From assembly GCA_023140385.1 (NCBI GenBank), contig JAGLLT010000044.1:1-40238 (forward strand): a stretch of 40,238 bases of DNA, in the 5' to 3' direction. This document shows positions 34,369 through 40,238 of this stretch, piece after piece. The notes below the pieces were generated by a model that saw only the letters and a list, made by a program, of their open reading frames with translations, had not been told where the DNA came from and made no database searches. Every line of letters starts with the position of its first letter. Position 1 is the stretch's first letter. A program made the translations under genes and the position numbers. This DNA comes from Candidatus Omnitrophota bacterium. GTDB lineage: Bacteria; Omnitrophota; Gorgyraeia; JAGLLT01.

Positions 34369-35364
34369 TCAAATGTGCTCTCTCTTCCCTTCCCGCTTCA
34401 TTAAATCGTTTACCGCGCGGAGAGGGTCTTTGTTTTTGTATAATACTCTGTAAATCTCAGTAGTTATGGGGAGCTCTACGGAGTAATTCTTGCTTAGATT
34501 ATATACGCTCTTCGCGGTCTTTACCCCCTCTGCCACCATATGCATTTTATCTATAATATCATTTAATTTTTTACCCTTGCCAATCTTTTCTCCCACCTGC
34601 CGGTTACGGCTGTAGGGGCTCATACAGGTGGTTACTAAATCACCCAACCCGGTCAGGCCGCTGAAGGTCTCTTTTTTGGCGCCCATAGCCATACCTAAGC
34701 GTGCCATCTCTACCAATCCTCTGGTAACGATAGCCGCCTTGGCATTTACGCCAAATCCTAAGCCGTCCGATATGCCGGCGGCTAAAGCAATAATATTCTT
34801 TAAAGACCCTCCCAGTTCTACGCCGACGACGTCAAGATTAGTATATACTCTTAATCTCTCATCTATGAAAATCTTCTGCAAAGCCTTGGCGGTCTCTTCA
34901 CATCTTGAGGCTATAACACAGGTAGCCGGAAGCCCTCTGGCCACCTCATGAGCTATTGTGGGTCCTGAAAGAACCGCCATTTTGACCTGCCCCAAAACCT
35001 CTCTCACAAGTTCTGACATCCTCAGGTGTGTTTTTTCTTCTATGCCCTTTGAAACACTTAAAACAATCTTGTCTCTAAAGCAACTACTTTTCATTTTTTC
35101 CAGCACACCGCGCATATAACATGAGGGAACGGCCAGGATTATTAAATCAGCGTCACCAACGGCAGCTTCTATATCAGAGGTTATTAAGATGCCTTTGGGT
35201 ATCTTTATGCCCGGCAAAAACTTCAGGTTTTCGCGTATCTTGTTCAGCCTCGCGGCGTAAACTCCAAAGGCAGACCAAAGATTTACCTTATAGCCTTTTT
35301 TATAAAGATGCAGGGCCAGAGTCGTCCCCCATCCGCCATCACCAATAATTGCTGTTTTTCTCAT
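34369..35364 (-). CDS. gpsA: Glycerol-3-phosphate dehydrogenase [NAD(P)+]
   Basis: Makes sn-glycerol-3-phosphate from dihydroxyacetone phosphate for phospholipid synthesis. From ATG 35364 the protein is 331 residues: MRKTAIIGDGGWGTTLALHLYKKG is the NAD-binding start, then ILSVSKGIE, LSGPTIAHEVARGLPA, GGSLKNIIALAAGISDGLGFGVNAKAAIVTRGL and the FSGLTGLGDLVTTC block, all typical. The longer frame from 35403 has no ribosome site and would begin inside a hairpin. No Shine-Dalgarno sequence precedes 35364 and a promoter ends about 11 bp before it, so the transcript is almost leaderless. It works with plsY upstream. Confidence 0.94.
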   Translation of the reverse strand: MRKTAIIGDGGWGTTLALHLYKKGYKVNLWSAFGVYAARLNKIRENLKFLPGIKIPKGILITSDIEAAVGDADLIILAVPSCYMRGVLEKMKSSCFRDKIVLSVSKGIEEKTHLRMSELVREVLGQVKMAVLSGPTIAHEVARGLPATCVIASRCEETAKALQKIFIDERLRVYTNLDVVGVELGGSLKNIIALAAGISDGLGFGVNAKAAIVTRGLVEMARLGMAMGAKKETFSGLTGLGDLVTTCMSPYSRNRQVGEKIGKGKKLNDIIDKMHMVAEGVKTAKSVYNLSKNYSVELPITTEIYRVLYKNKDPLRAVNDLMKREGKREHI

Positions 35365-35374
35365 ATTAATAGTT

Positions 35375-35403
35375 ATTTTAGCAAAAAAACAGCTGCCGGG
35401 CAA
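35375..35403 (-). promoter_or_regulatory. Promoter of gpsA, giving a near-leaderless transcript
   Basis: Minus strand TTGCCC (35403..35398), 17-bp spacer, TAAAAT (35380..35375). The expected transcription start is about 4 nt before the ATG at 35364. The -35 and spacer overlap the terminator of the plsY transcript. Confidence 0.55.
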
Positions 35404-35412
35404 CTGTTTTTT
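35384..35412 (-). terminator. Terminator after plsY
   Basis: AAAAAACAGCTGCC (35384-35397) and GGCAACTGTTTTTT (35399-35412) form a stem with one mismatch and flanking A/T tracts, followed on the minus strand by T7. It lies between the plsY stop and the gpsA start and shares bases with the gpsA promoter. Confidence 0.75.
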
Positions 35413-35441
35413 AGTTCAACCGCGTTAACAAAAATTGATCG

Positions 35442-36065
35442 TTATAACTTAAGCCTCTTCTCTCTTTTATCGATCAGCCGCCTGATATTACCTTTATGCC
35501 GCCAGATAATCAAACCGCCTGTTATCACACCAAAAAAAATAGAAGCTGGCGTTTTAATAAATATCCAGAAACATACGGGCAGGCCTGCCGCCGCCAAAAT
35601 TGAACCCAGGGATACGTATTTTGAAATTACCACTACGAACAACCAAAAAATAAAAAGCAAACTTAAAACCTTGCCGGCTCCGGAAACCCAAAAACACAGG
35701 CCTATCAATACGCCCAGAGTAGTCGCTACACCTTTGCCCCCCCTAAAACCCAGAAATGGCGTATAGATATGGCCGGTTATAGCCGCCAAACCCGCTAAAT
35801 AAATATAAACCGGCTCGCGGCAGGCCGCGCCTTGATAAGAACAAATCTTCCCCGCGATTATTACGGCAAGCGCCCCTTTAAGAAGATCGAGAAGAAGAAC
35901 GGCGGCGCCCGCCGTCTTGCCCATTGCTCTTAAGGCGTTAGTGGCTCCGATGTTGCCGCTTCCGGACTTTCTGATATCCACTTTCTTAATTTTACCTATG
36001 ACATAGCCAAAAGGCACAGCGCCCAGCAGATAAGCAAACATTACTCCAAAAAAAGATACAATCAC
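35442..36065 (-). CDS. plsY: Glycerol-3-phosphate acyltransferase PlsY
   Basis: Integral membrane enzyme that transfers the acyl group from acyl-phosphate to glycerol-3-phosphate, giving lysophosphatidate. The 207-residue length is normal. Motifs: AYLLGAVPFGYVIGKI at the start, RKSGSGNIGATNALRAMGK, HIYTPFLGFRGGKGVATTLGVLIG, and the C-terminal RHKGNIRRLIDKREKR. About five membrane helices. Acyl-phosphate is made by PlsX, which is not in the window. It overlaps pgsA by 4 bp and is followed by a terminator that precedes gpsA. Confidence 0.95.
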   Translation of the reverse strand: MIVSFFGVMFAYLLGAVPFGYVIGKIKKVDIRKSGSGNIGATNALRAMGKTAGAAVLLLDLLKGALAVIIAGKICSYQGAACREPVYIYLAGLAAITGHIYTPFLGFRGGKGVATTLGVLIGLCFWVSGAGKVLSLLFIFWLFVVVISKYVSLGSILAAAGLPVCFWIFIKTPASIFFGVITGGLIIWRHKGNIRRLIDKREKRLKL

Positions 36066-36616
36066 GCGCTCACCTTCTCTTTCTTAACGAGCCTTATACC
36101 GGACACCAGGTATTTTATACCTGACAAACAAGCCAGAGCAACAGCCAGATTCCAGATAACAAAAGAATGCTTAAAATTTAATAAAACCGCGATAATAACC
36201 AGCATCTCAACCGCGATACTAAGCTTGCCTGTTATATCGGGAAGGATATAAAGACGTTTTGTAATTATGTGAAATATAAAGATACTCAATATAACAACGG
36301 CATCCCTGCCTATAATAACAACAGCCACCCAAACAGGTACGTTAAGAGGCAGTTTCAACAAAAGACTTAATAACACAAAGGCGGTGATTAAAAAAATCTT
36401 ATCAGCCACTACATCAAGAACACGCCCCGAAGCCGTCTCCTGATTAAACCGCCGCGCGACATATCCGTCTAAAAAATCTGTGAAGGCGGAGACGGCAAAT
36501 ATGCCCAGAGCTATAAATCTGAGAAAATCTTTTTGCGGTGAATAGTTAATAAGCGCCAAGATAAAAAATGGCGTCAGCATTATTCTTATACTTGTTATTT
36601 TATTTGCCAGTGTCAT
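36062..36616 (-). CDS. pgsA: CDP-diacylglycerol-glycerol-3-phosphate 3-phosphatidyltransferase
   Basis: Membrane enzyme of the CDP-alcohol phosphatidyltransferase family, making phosphatidylglycerol phosphate. The 184 residues start LANKITSIRIMLTPFFIL, and the catalytic signature DGYVARRFNQETASGRVLDVVAD (about 48-70) fits DGx2ARx8Gx3Dx3D exactly. Four to five further membrane helices follow. ATG 36616 lies 7 nt from the stem of the terminator of the upstream lipoprotein gene and has no Shine-Dalgarno sequence, so the start is unusual; a leaderless or re-initiating arrangement is possible. PgsA and PssA share this motif; PgsA is favoured by the N-terminus. Confidence 0.9.
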   Translation of the reverse strand: MTLANKITSIRIMLTPFFILALINYSPQKDFLRFIALGIFAVSAFTDFLDGYVARRFNQETASGRVLDVVADKIFLITAFVLLSLLLKLPLNVPVWVAVVIIGRDAVVILSIFIFHIITKRLYILPDITGKLSIAVEMLVIIAVLLNFKHSFVIWNLAVALACLSGIKYLVSGIRLVKKEKVSA

Positions 36617-36622
36617 AGTATC

Positions 36623-36660
36623 AAAAAGGGTACAACTAATTTCCTCGTTGTACCCCTTTT
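36623..36660 (-). terminator. Terminator after the glycine-zipper lipoprotein gene
   Basis: GGGTACAAC (36628-36636) pairs with GTTGTACCC (36647-36655), extended by A5 and T4 tracts, with a T-run following on the minus strand. It ends the lipoprotein transcript immediately before pgsA. Confidence 0.8.
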
Positions 36661-36687
36661 CTTTTATCCAATTAGTAGTTAGTTATT

Positions 36688-36987
36688 TTATTGTTTCCAC
36701 TCCAATTTTGTGCCGCAGGTCGGACAGAATTGTACGTCAGAAGGAAACTGTTTACCACAGGTTGGACAGAATTTTCTATCCATCTGCTCTCCAATAAGCG
36801 CGCCGCCCAAGCCGCCGACAGCGGCACCTATAGCGGCACCCTCAGCAGTATGACCTGACTGGTGGCCGATAATGGCGCCTAAGCCGGCGCCGCCCAGGGC
36901 TCCAACACCGGCACCCTTTTGAGTAGTCGTACAGCCGCATAAAGAAACAACGCTTAAAACCAAAATTAAAACCAGAATTTTTTTCAT
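36688..36987 (-). CDS. Glycine-zipper lipoprotein with zinc-ribbon tail
   Basis: A 99-residue predicted lipoprotein. Signal peptide MKKILVLILVLSVVSLCGC with lipidated Cys at 19, then a glycine-zipper region (about 26-68: GAGVGALGGAGLGAIIGHQSG then EGAAIGAAVGGLGGALIG) typical of outer-membrane-associated 17-kDa-antigen-like proteins. The last 27 residues form a double CxxC zinc ribbon, FCPTCGKQF then FCPTCGTKLEW. Such a ribbon is normally cytosolic, so its presence on an exported lipoprotein is unusual. AAAGGAG precedes the ATG. It has its own promoter and terminator, so it is monocistronic. Function unknown. Confidence 0.85.
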   Translation of the reverse strand: MKKILVLILVLSVVSLCGCTTTQKGAGVGALGGAGLGAIIGHQSGHTAEGAAIGAAVGGLGGALIGEQMDRKFCPTCGKQFPSDVQFCPTCGTKLEWKQ

Positions 36988-37031
36988 CTTATATCACTCC
37001 TTTCCAATTCACCCTCTATCACTCCTAAATC

Positions 37032-37060
37032 ATTATAACATAAAACCGACTTCTTTTCAA
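37032..37060 (-). promoter_or_regulatory. Sigma-70 promoter of the glycine-zipper lipoprotein gene
   Basis: Minus strand TTGAAA (37060..37055), 17-bp spacer, TATAAT (37037..37032). The -10 lies 44 bp before the ATG. It occupies the gap after the PilX-like gene. Confidence 0.8.
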
Positions 37061-37150
37061 TCATGATTATTAAACCGGCCGCGTGAGCCGGACAATAAAT
37101 AATACAACTCCCGAAACAGCAAGCAGCAATACCATAGTTACACAACACAA

Positions 37151-38155
37151 TCAGGGGCTCTCCCCTTGCCGCCAGTCTCTTAGGCAAATAATAGTTTCAA
37201 AACCCGGCGGCGGATCAATTACTATAGAATCATCGTAAGTAATGGTCGCGCTATCGCTATCTTTAAGATCAAAATTTCCTCCAGCGATAATTACACCCGT
37301 TATATTAAGATTTACCGCCTCTTTTACATCAAGATTACCTTCCATATCCGCTCCGGCATAGATTAAGCCAAAAATAGTTACATTTAGCGTATTCTTTAAA
37401 TCAATATTGCCGTTCGCGACTAAGGCCGGATTTGGCGACGTAGCAGTAATGGTAATATTACTATTTCCCCTCATCTCAATGGCTCCCGTTGCTATAATTG
37501 AACCATCAATAGTAACATCGCTTTCAACGATAACACCACCATCAACAAACCACACACCGGAATAGTCCGTCCCGGGACCCTGATCGCTAAACGTATAATT
37601 CCCGGATATATCCTGGCCCGCATCTGCTACACCTTTAAAATAAGAAAAATTTACAGTTGGCAAATCGGTGGCGCCCTCCATTTGATCTCCTGTTACGGTA
37701 AGATTAGTGGCGCCCTTATCATCAATCTTACCACCCACATAAATAACGTAACTAAAAAGATCGGAAAGGCTATCCGTATCAATGCCTGCACTTTGATAAA
37801 TCGTCATAGTAATCTCATGCGCCGTAGCGGTCGACGCAAAGGTATGCACACCGCTATCTTCAGTAACTCGAACAGTATAAGTTCCCACCCCCAGCGGCAC
37901 GTCAGTAAAGTTGTTTACCCAGTATTGAGAGTCTGTGAGAAGGCTGGGAGCATCAATAGCGGCATTTAGGCTTTTTTCTAGACCGGCTTCTGCCAGCCAA
38001 AAAACCTGCTTTTCATGATAATCCCTAACGCTTAGCGCCTTTTCATTTAGGGTAATGTTTATATACAGGCTCATCATAAGAATAGAAGTAACCATCACAA
38101 ATACGACGGCAATTAAAATAAATCCTTTATTGCTTGTCGTCTTAATTTTTTTCAT
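37151..38155 (-). CDS. PilX-like minor prepilin with beta-solenoid body
   Basis: A 334-residue exported protein. The N-terminus NKGFILIAVVFVMVTSILMMSLYINITLNEKAL followed by FWLAEAGLEKSLNAA matches PilX/PilX_N-type proteins of type IV pilus tips, which lack the Glu5 of major pilins. The rest (about 130-320) is repetitive and beta-rich: strings such as VTIDGSIIATGAIEMRG, VANGNIDLKNTLNVT, MEGNLDVKEAVNLNIT, IIAGGNFDLKDSDSA, resembling a short parallel beta-helix as in bactofilin-like or carbohydrate-bearing domains. It follows PilW and PilV-like genes in one operon. Role in pilus or pseudopilus assembly is inferred. Confidence 0.8.
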   Translation of the reverse strand: MKKIKTTSNKGFILIAVVFVMVTSILMMSLYINITLNEKALSVRDYHEKQVFWLAEAGLEKSLNAAIDAPSLLTDSQYWVNNFTDVPLGVGTYTVRVTEDSGVHTFASTATAHEITMTIYQSAGIDTDSLSDLFSYVIYVGGKIDDKGATNLTVTGDQMEGATDLPTVNFSYFKGVADAGQDISGNYTFSDQGPGTDYSGVWFVDGGVIVESDVTIDGSIIATGAIEMRGNSNITITATSPNPALVANGNIDLKNTLNVTIFGLIYAGADMEGNLDVKEAVNLNITGVIIAGGNFDLKDSDSATITYDDSIVIDPPPGFETIICLRDWRQGESP

Positions 38156-38171
38156 ATAATGCCTTAAGCTT

Positions 38172-38750
38172 CTAATTTCTTAAACCAGTTTTACTATTCA
38201 GCGTTTGTGTTTCATAAACTCCAGACCCTAAGGGCATTTTGATTTGCCCTGTTATACTAATGCCCACCATATCAACAACTCCGTCAACCGGGTCATCAAC
38301 ATCTAAATACGTAAATTCTAAAGCGGATATCTCTATCGGATCAACATTGACACTATGCCAGGTAAAGCTTCCGCCGGGTTCACCTACGTTCGCGTCTTTA
38401 GTATATTGCAAAGTTGTACCGTCCAGCCGGAAACGATGTTCTTCGCCCGCTCCAAGAAGCCCGTCGTTGTTTTCATCCAGTGTATAGCGAATTTCCGCGG
38501 CAGTACTTTCCGGGCTTATTCCAAAACTACCGGAGCCCTCAGGGTCATATCCTGTCCGCCTGATACCTTGGATTATTATATCCATCGATAATCTTAAATT
38601 TCTTTGCAATTGCGCTTTTTTTGCCTGCCCGATGCTGAAATTTTGCTGATTAAGATAAAAATTATAAACACCCAAAATAATAATCGAGGCAAGCAAAGCT
38701 GCAATCATACTTTCAATAACACTAAAGCCCTTAGAGTTCTTTAATTTCAT
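38172..38750 (-). CDS. PilW-like minor prepilin
   Basis: A 192-residue prepilin-like protein. The class III-type signal is MKLKNSKGFSVIESMIAALLASIIILGVYNFYLNQQ, with Gly at -1, Phe at +1 and Glu at +5 for prepilin peptidase cleavage. A globular domain follows, with YTLDENNDGLLGAGEEHRFRLDG, which holds a Ca-binding-like acidic loop, and a C-terminal strand region. It lies between PilV- and PilX-like genes, the usual order of minor pilin clusters (pilV-pilW-pilX). Confidence 0.85.
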   Translation of the reverse strand: MKLKNSKGFSVIESMIAALLASIIILGVYNFYLNQQNFSIGQAKKAQLQRNLRLSMDIIIQGIRRTGYDPEGSGSFGISPESTAAEIRYTLDENNDGLLGAGEEHRFRLDGTTLQYTKDANVGEPGGSFTWHSVNVDPIEISALEFTYLDVDDPVDGVVDMVGISITGQIKMPLGSGVYETQTLNSKTGLRN

Positions 38751-38757
38751 AAGTTAT

Positions 38758-39153
38758 TTACTTATCAGCTTTAATAGTGGTCAACGTAACTGAATTCATT
38801 GCTGCGGAATTTGAAGGGTAAGTTATAGTTACAGTAATCACAGAAGATGACCCCACGTAACCGCCGGAACTCCACGATTTCATATATACGCCATCCGTGT
38901 CACTTCCATCCGCTACACTGCCATAAGCAGAGACTTTGTATTCCTCCAGTTTATCCTGCGCCCACAAAGAAGCAATTGACATATGATGAGATTGAGCTCT
39001 AATCTGGCTAATAGTGATAAAGCTATAAGCAACCGCTGAAACTAAAATAACAATTACAGCAACTGCTACCATAACCTCCACCAAGGTAAACGCTTTTTTA
39101 GGCCTTAACCGGAAAACTCTGAGAAATTTCTTTTTATATTTCATCCTGCCCAT
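38758..39153 (-). CDS. PilV-like minor prepilin
   Basis: A 131-residue prepilin-like protein. After a basic leader (KYKKKFLRVFRLRPKK) comes the cleavage region AFTLVEVMVAVAVIVILVSAVAYSF, with Ala rather than Gly before Phe at the predicted cut and Glu at +5. Then SLWAQDKLEEYKVSAYG, typical of PilV/GspI-like proteins, and a short beta domain. It is the first gene of the prepilin operon and has a strong promoter. The leader may start at ATG 39153 or at the fourth codon. Confidence 0.82.
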   Translation of the reverse strand: MGRMKYKKKFLRVFRLRPKKAFTLVEVMVAVAVIVILVSAVAYSFITISQIRAQSHHMSIASLWAQDKLEEYKVSAYGSVADGSDTDGVYMKSWSSGGYVGSSSVITVTITYPSNSAAMNSVTLTTIKADK

Positions 39154-39174
39154 TTTTAATTTATCTTTTTATAA

Positions 39175-39203
39175 AGTTTATCATATAAAAATCATTTTGT
39201 CAA
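39175..39203 (-). promoter_or_regulatory. Promoter of the prepilin operon
   Basis: Minus strand TTGACA (39203..39198), 17-bp spacer, TAAACT (39180..39175). The -10 lies 21 nt before the PilV-like ATG. Confidence 0.75.
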
Positions 39204-39237
39204 AGCGAATACCGATAAAAAAACCGGTGAAAAAAAT

Positions 39238-40224
39238 TTACAGCATAAGCTTTCTAACATCCTCTTTTTTAAGAGGCATTACCTCTATTATTTTAATCCC
39301 TGTTCCCGGTATTAAAAGGCTGACACTTACGGGGCCTTTACTTTTTGTATAGGCGGATAATATCCCGGCCGCCAGATTCTGAAGATCAGCCGCGGCCTCT
39401 TTATTAAGGAGAGCCGTGGGGCCGGGAACATCGCGGAGCTTTAACAGTATGCTTGCCTCAGCCCTTAACTCTTCGATAAGCTCATTGTCCTCTTTGTCTC
39501 TTCCGACGATTAGTTTTGTAAATTTATCAAGGCGAAAATGGCGTCCCGCCTTTAAGAGTTTGGCGTTATAAAAATCAAACTGCTTGTGCGCTATCAGATC
39601 CTTAACCTTTTGGCAAAACTGGCCATCGGTTAAAAGGCATCCGCCTCCGGGAGTTTGATATTTTTTTATTTTCATTCTTTTCGCCATCTCAAACTGTCTT
39701 TTTCTCGAACGCCCGTTAATATCAAACAATTTCTCTCTTATCACCCAGCCTTCTCTTTCAGGAACAGTCTCCGCTAAGAGTTTAGCTGACAGCGGCCGTA
39801 ATACTAAGCCTTCCACAGAAGCTTCTTTGTCTATTAATAAAAGGGTATTTTTCATCTGGGACATAGGCCGCTCACCCAAAACATCCCCGGTTATGATGAA
39901 ACTCGCCCCATCTTCTATCATAATCTTTTTTGCCTCTTTCAGCATAAAGGCGTGGCAATCAACACAGGGATTAAGATTTTTCCCATAGCCAAATTTAGGG
40001 CTTTCAATTATTCTTAAATAAGAAGTTGATTTATTCAAATCTAAAACGCGGCTTTTTATTTTTAAATCACGGCAGGCGGATAAGGCCGCGTCAAGGGGAT
40101 TTTTAGAAGGCATAAAAGGAAAATTGAGAGTCAGGGCTTCAACTTCAATATCCTGCTCGAGAAGCAGTTTAGCGGCCAGAATACTGTCCAGGCCGCCGCT
40201 TATGAGAGAAATAGCTTTAACCAA
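39238..40224 (-). CDS. PP-loop tRNA-modification-type protein, possibly extending beyond the window
   Basis: An ATP-pyrophosphatase (PP-loop) protein related to tRNA thiolases MnmA/ThiI. The N-terminus KAISLISGGLDSILAAKLLLEQ carries SGGLDS, followed by LNPCVDCHAFMLKEAKKI and ITGDVLGERPMSQ, then PGGGCLLTDGQF with another Cys. The C-terminal part (about 215-328, FTKLIVGRDKEDNELIEELR, DVPGPTALL) looks like an NFACT-R-type RNA-binding domain. It therefore probably modifies tRNA, but substrate and position are unknown. The start shown is a TTG with a weak ribosome site; no stop occurs between it and the window edge, so the gene may begin upstream. Confidence 0.75.
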   Translation of the reverse strand: MVKAISLISGGLDSILAAKLLLEQDIEVEALTLNFPFMPSKNPLDAALSACRDLKIKSRVLDLNKSTSYLRIIESPKFGYGKNLNPCVDCHAFMLKEAKKIMIEDGASFIITGDVLGERPMSQMKNTLLLIDKEASVEGLVLRPLSAKLLAETVPEREGWVIREKLFDINGRSRKRQFEMAKRMKIKKYQTPGGGCLLTDGQFCQKVKDLIAHKQFDFYNAKLLKAGRHFRLDKFTKLIVGRDKEDNELIEELRAEASILLKLRDVPGPTALLNKEAAADLQNLAAGILSAYTKSKGPVSVSLLIPGTGIKIIEVMPLKKEDVRKLML

Positions 40225-40238
40225 AGCACCAACCTGTT

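Noticed and set aside
36984-37187. A 67-codon minus-strand open frame between the lipoprotein gene and the PilX-like gene
   Set aside because: It overlaps the end of the PilX-like gene, has no good ribosome site, and its span holds a near-consensus promoter for the lipoprotein gene. Codon content is unlike the neighbours.
39205-39232. Possible terminator after the PP-loop gene
   Set aside because: The ACCG/CGGT stem is only four pairs with a long T-rich loop; too weak to call.

Overview
The window is a compact bacterial chromosome segment of about 42% G+C by eye. Every convincing gene, including the single tRNA, is on the minus strand, so transcription runs from high to low coordinates. Heterotetrameric GlyRS, GroES/EL under a CIRCE operator, prepilin-like proteins, lipoprotein signals and HepT/MntA and HigBA-type toxin-antitoxin genes point to a free-living Gram-negative bacterium. 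The phylum cannot be fixed from the sequence alone. An uncultivated lineage near Omnitrophota is my best guess (inference), mainly from the heptanucleotide repeats and the lysC-apgM-thrC-hom arrangement.

Layout in transcription order, right to left. A PP-loop tRNA-thiolation-like gene is followed by a prepilin operon (pilV/pilW/pilX-like) with its own promoter, and a glycine-zipper lipoprotein gene with its own promoter and terminator. Phospholipid synthesis follows (pgsA, plsY, then gpsA from a nearly leaderless promoter), then tRNA-Pro(GGG). Next comes an aspartate-family amino-acid cluster (hom, thrC, an ApgM-like probable homoserine kinase, lysC), a heptanucleotide inverted repeat, and cimA for isoleucine, whose stop overlaps an mntA-hepT toxin-antitoxin pair. 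The only clearly accessory region, about 24.4-27.3 kb, carries an HNH endonuclease, two related membrane-anchored proteins separated by attC-like palindromes, and the remains of a HigBA-type module. After that come valS, rluB and nadC, an unknown membrane protein with a radical SAM/SPASM enzyme and an FmdB zinc ribbon, an OsmC protein, birA and coaX. The groESL operon, a membrane protein, guaB3-aspS, and a long housekeeping run (LysM lipoprotein, phoH, pgpH, ybeY, a DgkA-PAP2 fusion, DUF502, mgtE, recO) follow, and glyQS, from its own promoter, leaves the window at the left edge.

The least ordinary features are: degenerate 7-bp tandem repeats of several sequence families, two of them inside the valS reading frame; a shared two-hairpin leader in front of groES and the LysM lipoprotein gene; the attC-like cassette region without an integrase; an aspartyl-tRNA synthetase lacking the bacterial GAD domain; a GroEL whose reading frame continues through its own terminator; and a DgkA-PAP2 fusion. 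Product names for housekeeping genes rest on family motifs I can read. Claims about integron origin, RNA regulation and repeat invasion are inferences that need searches I could not run.
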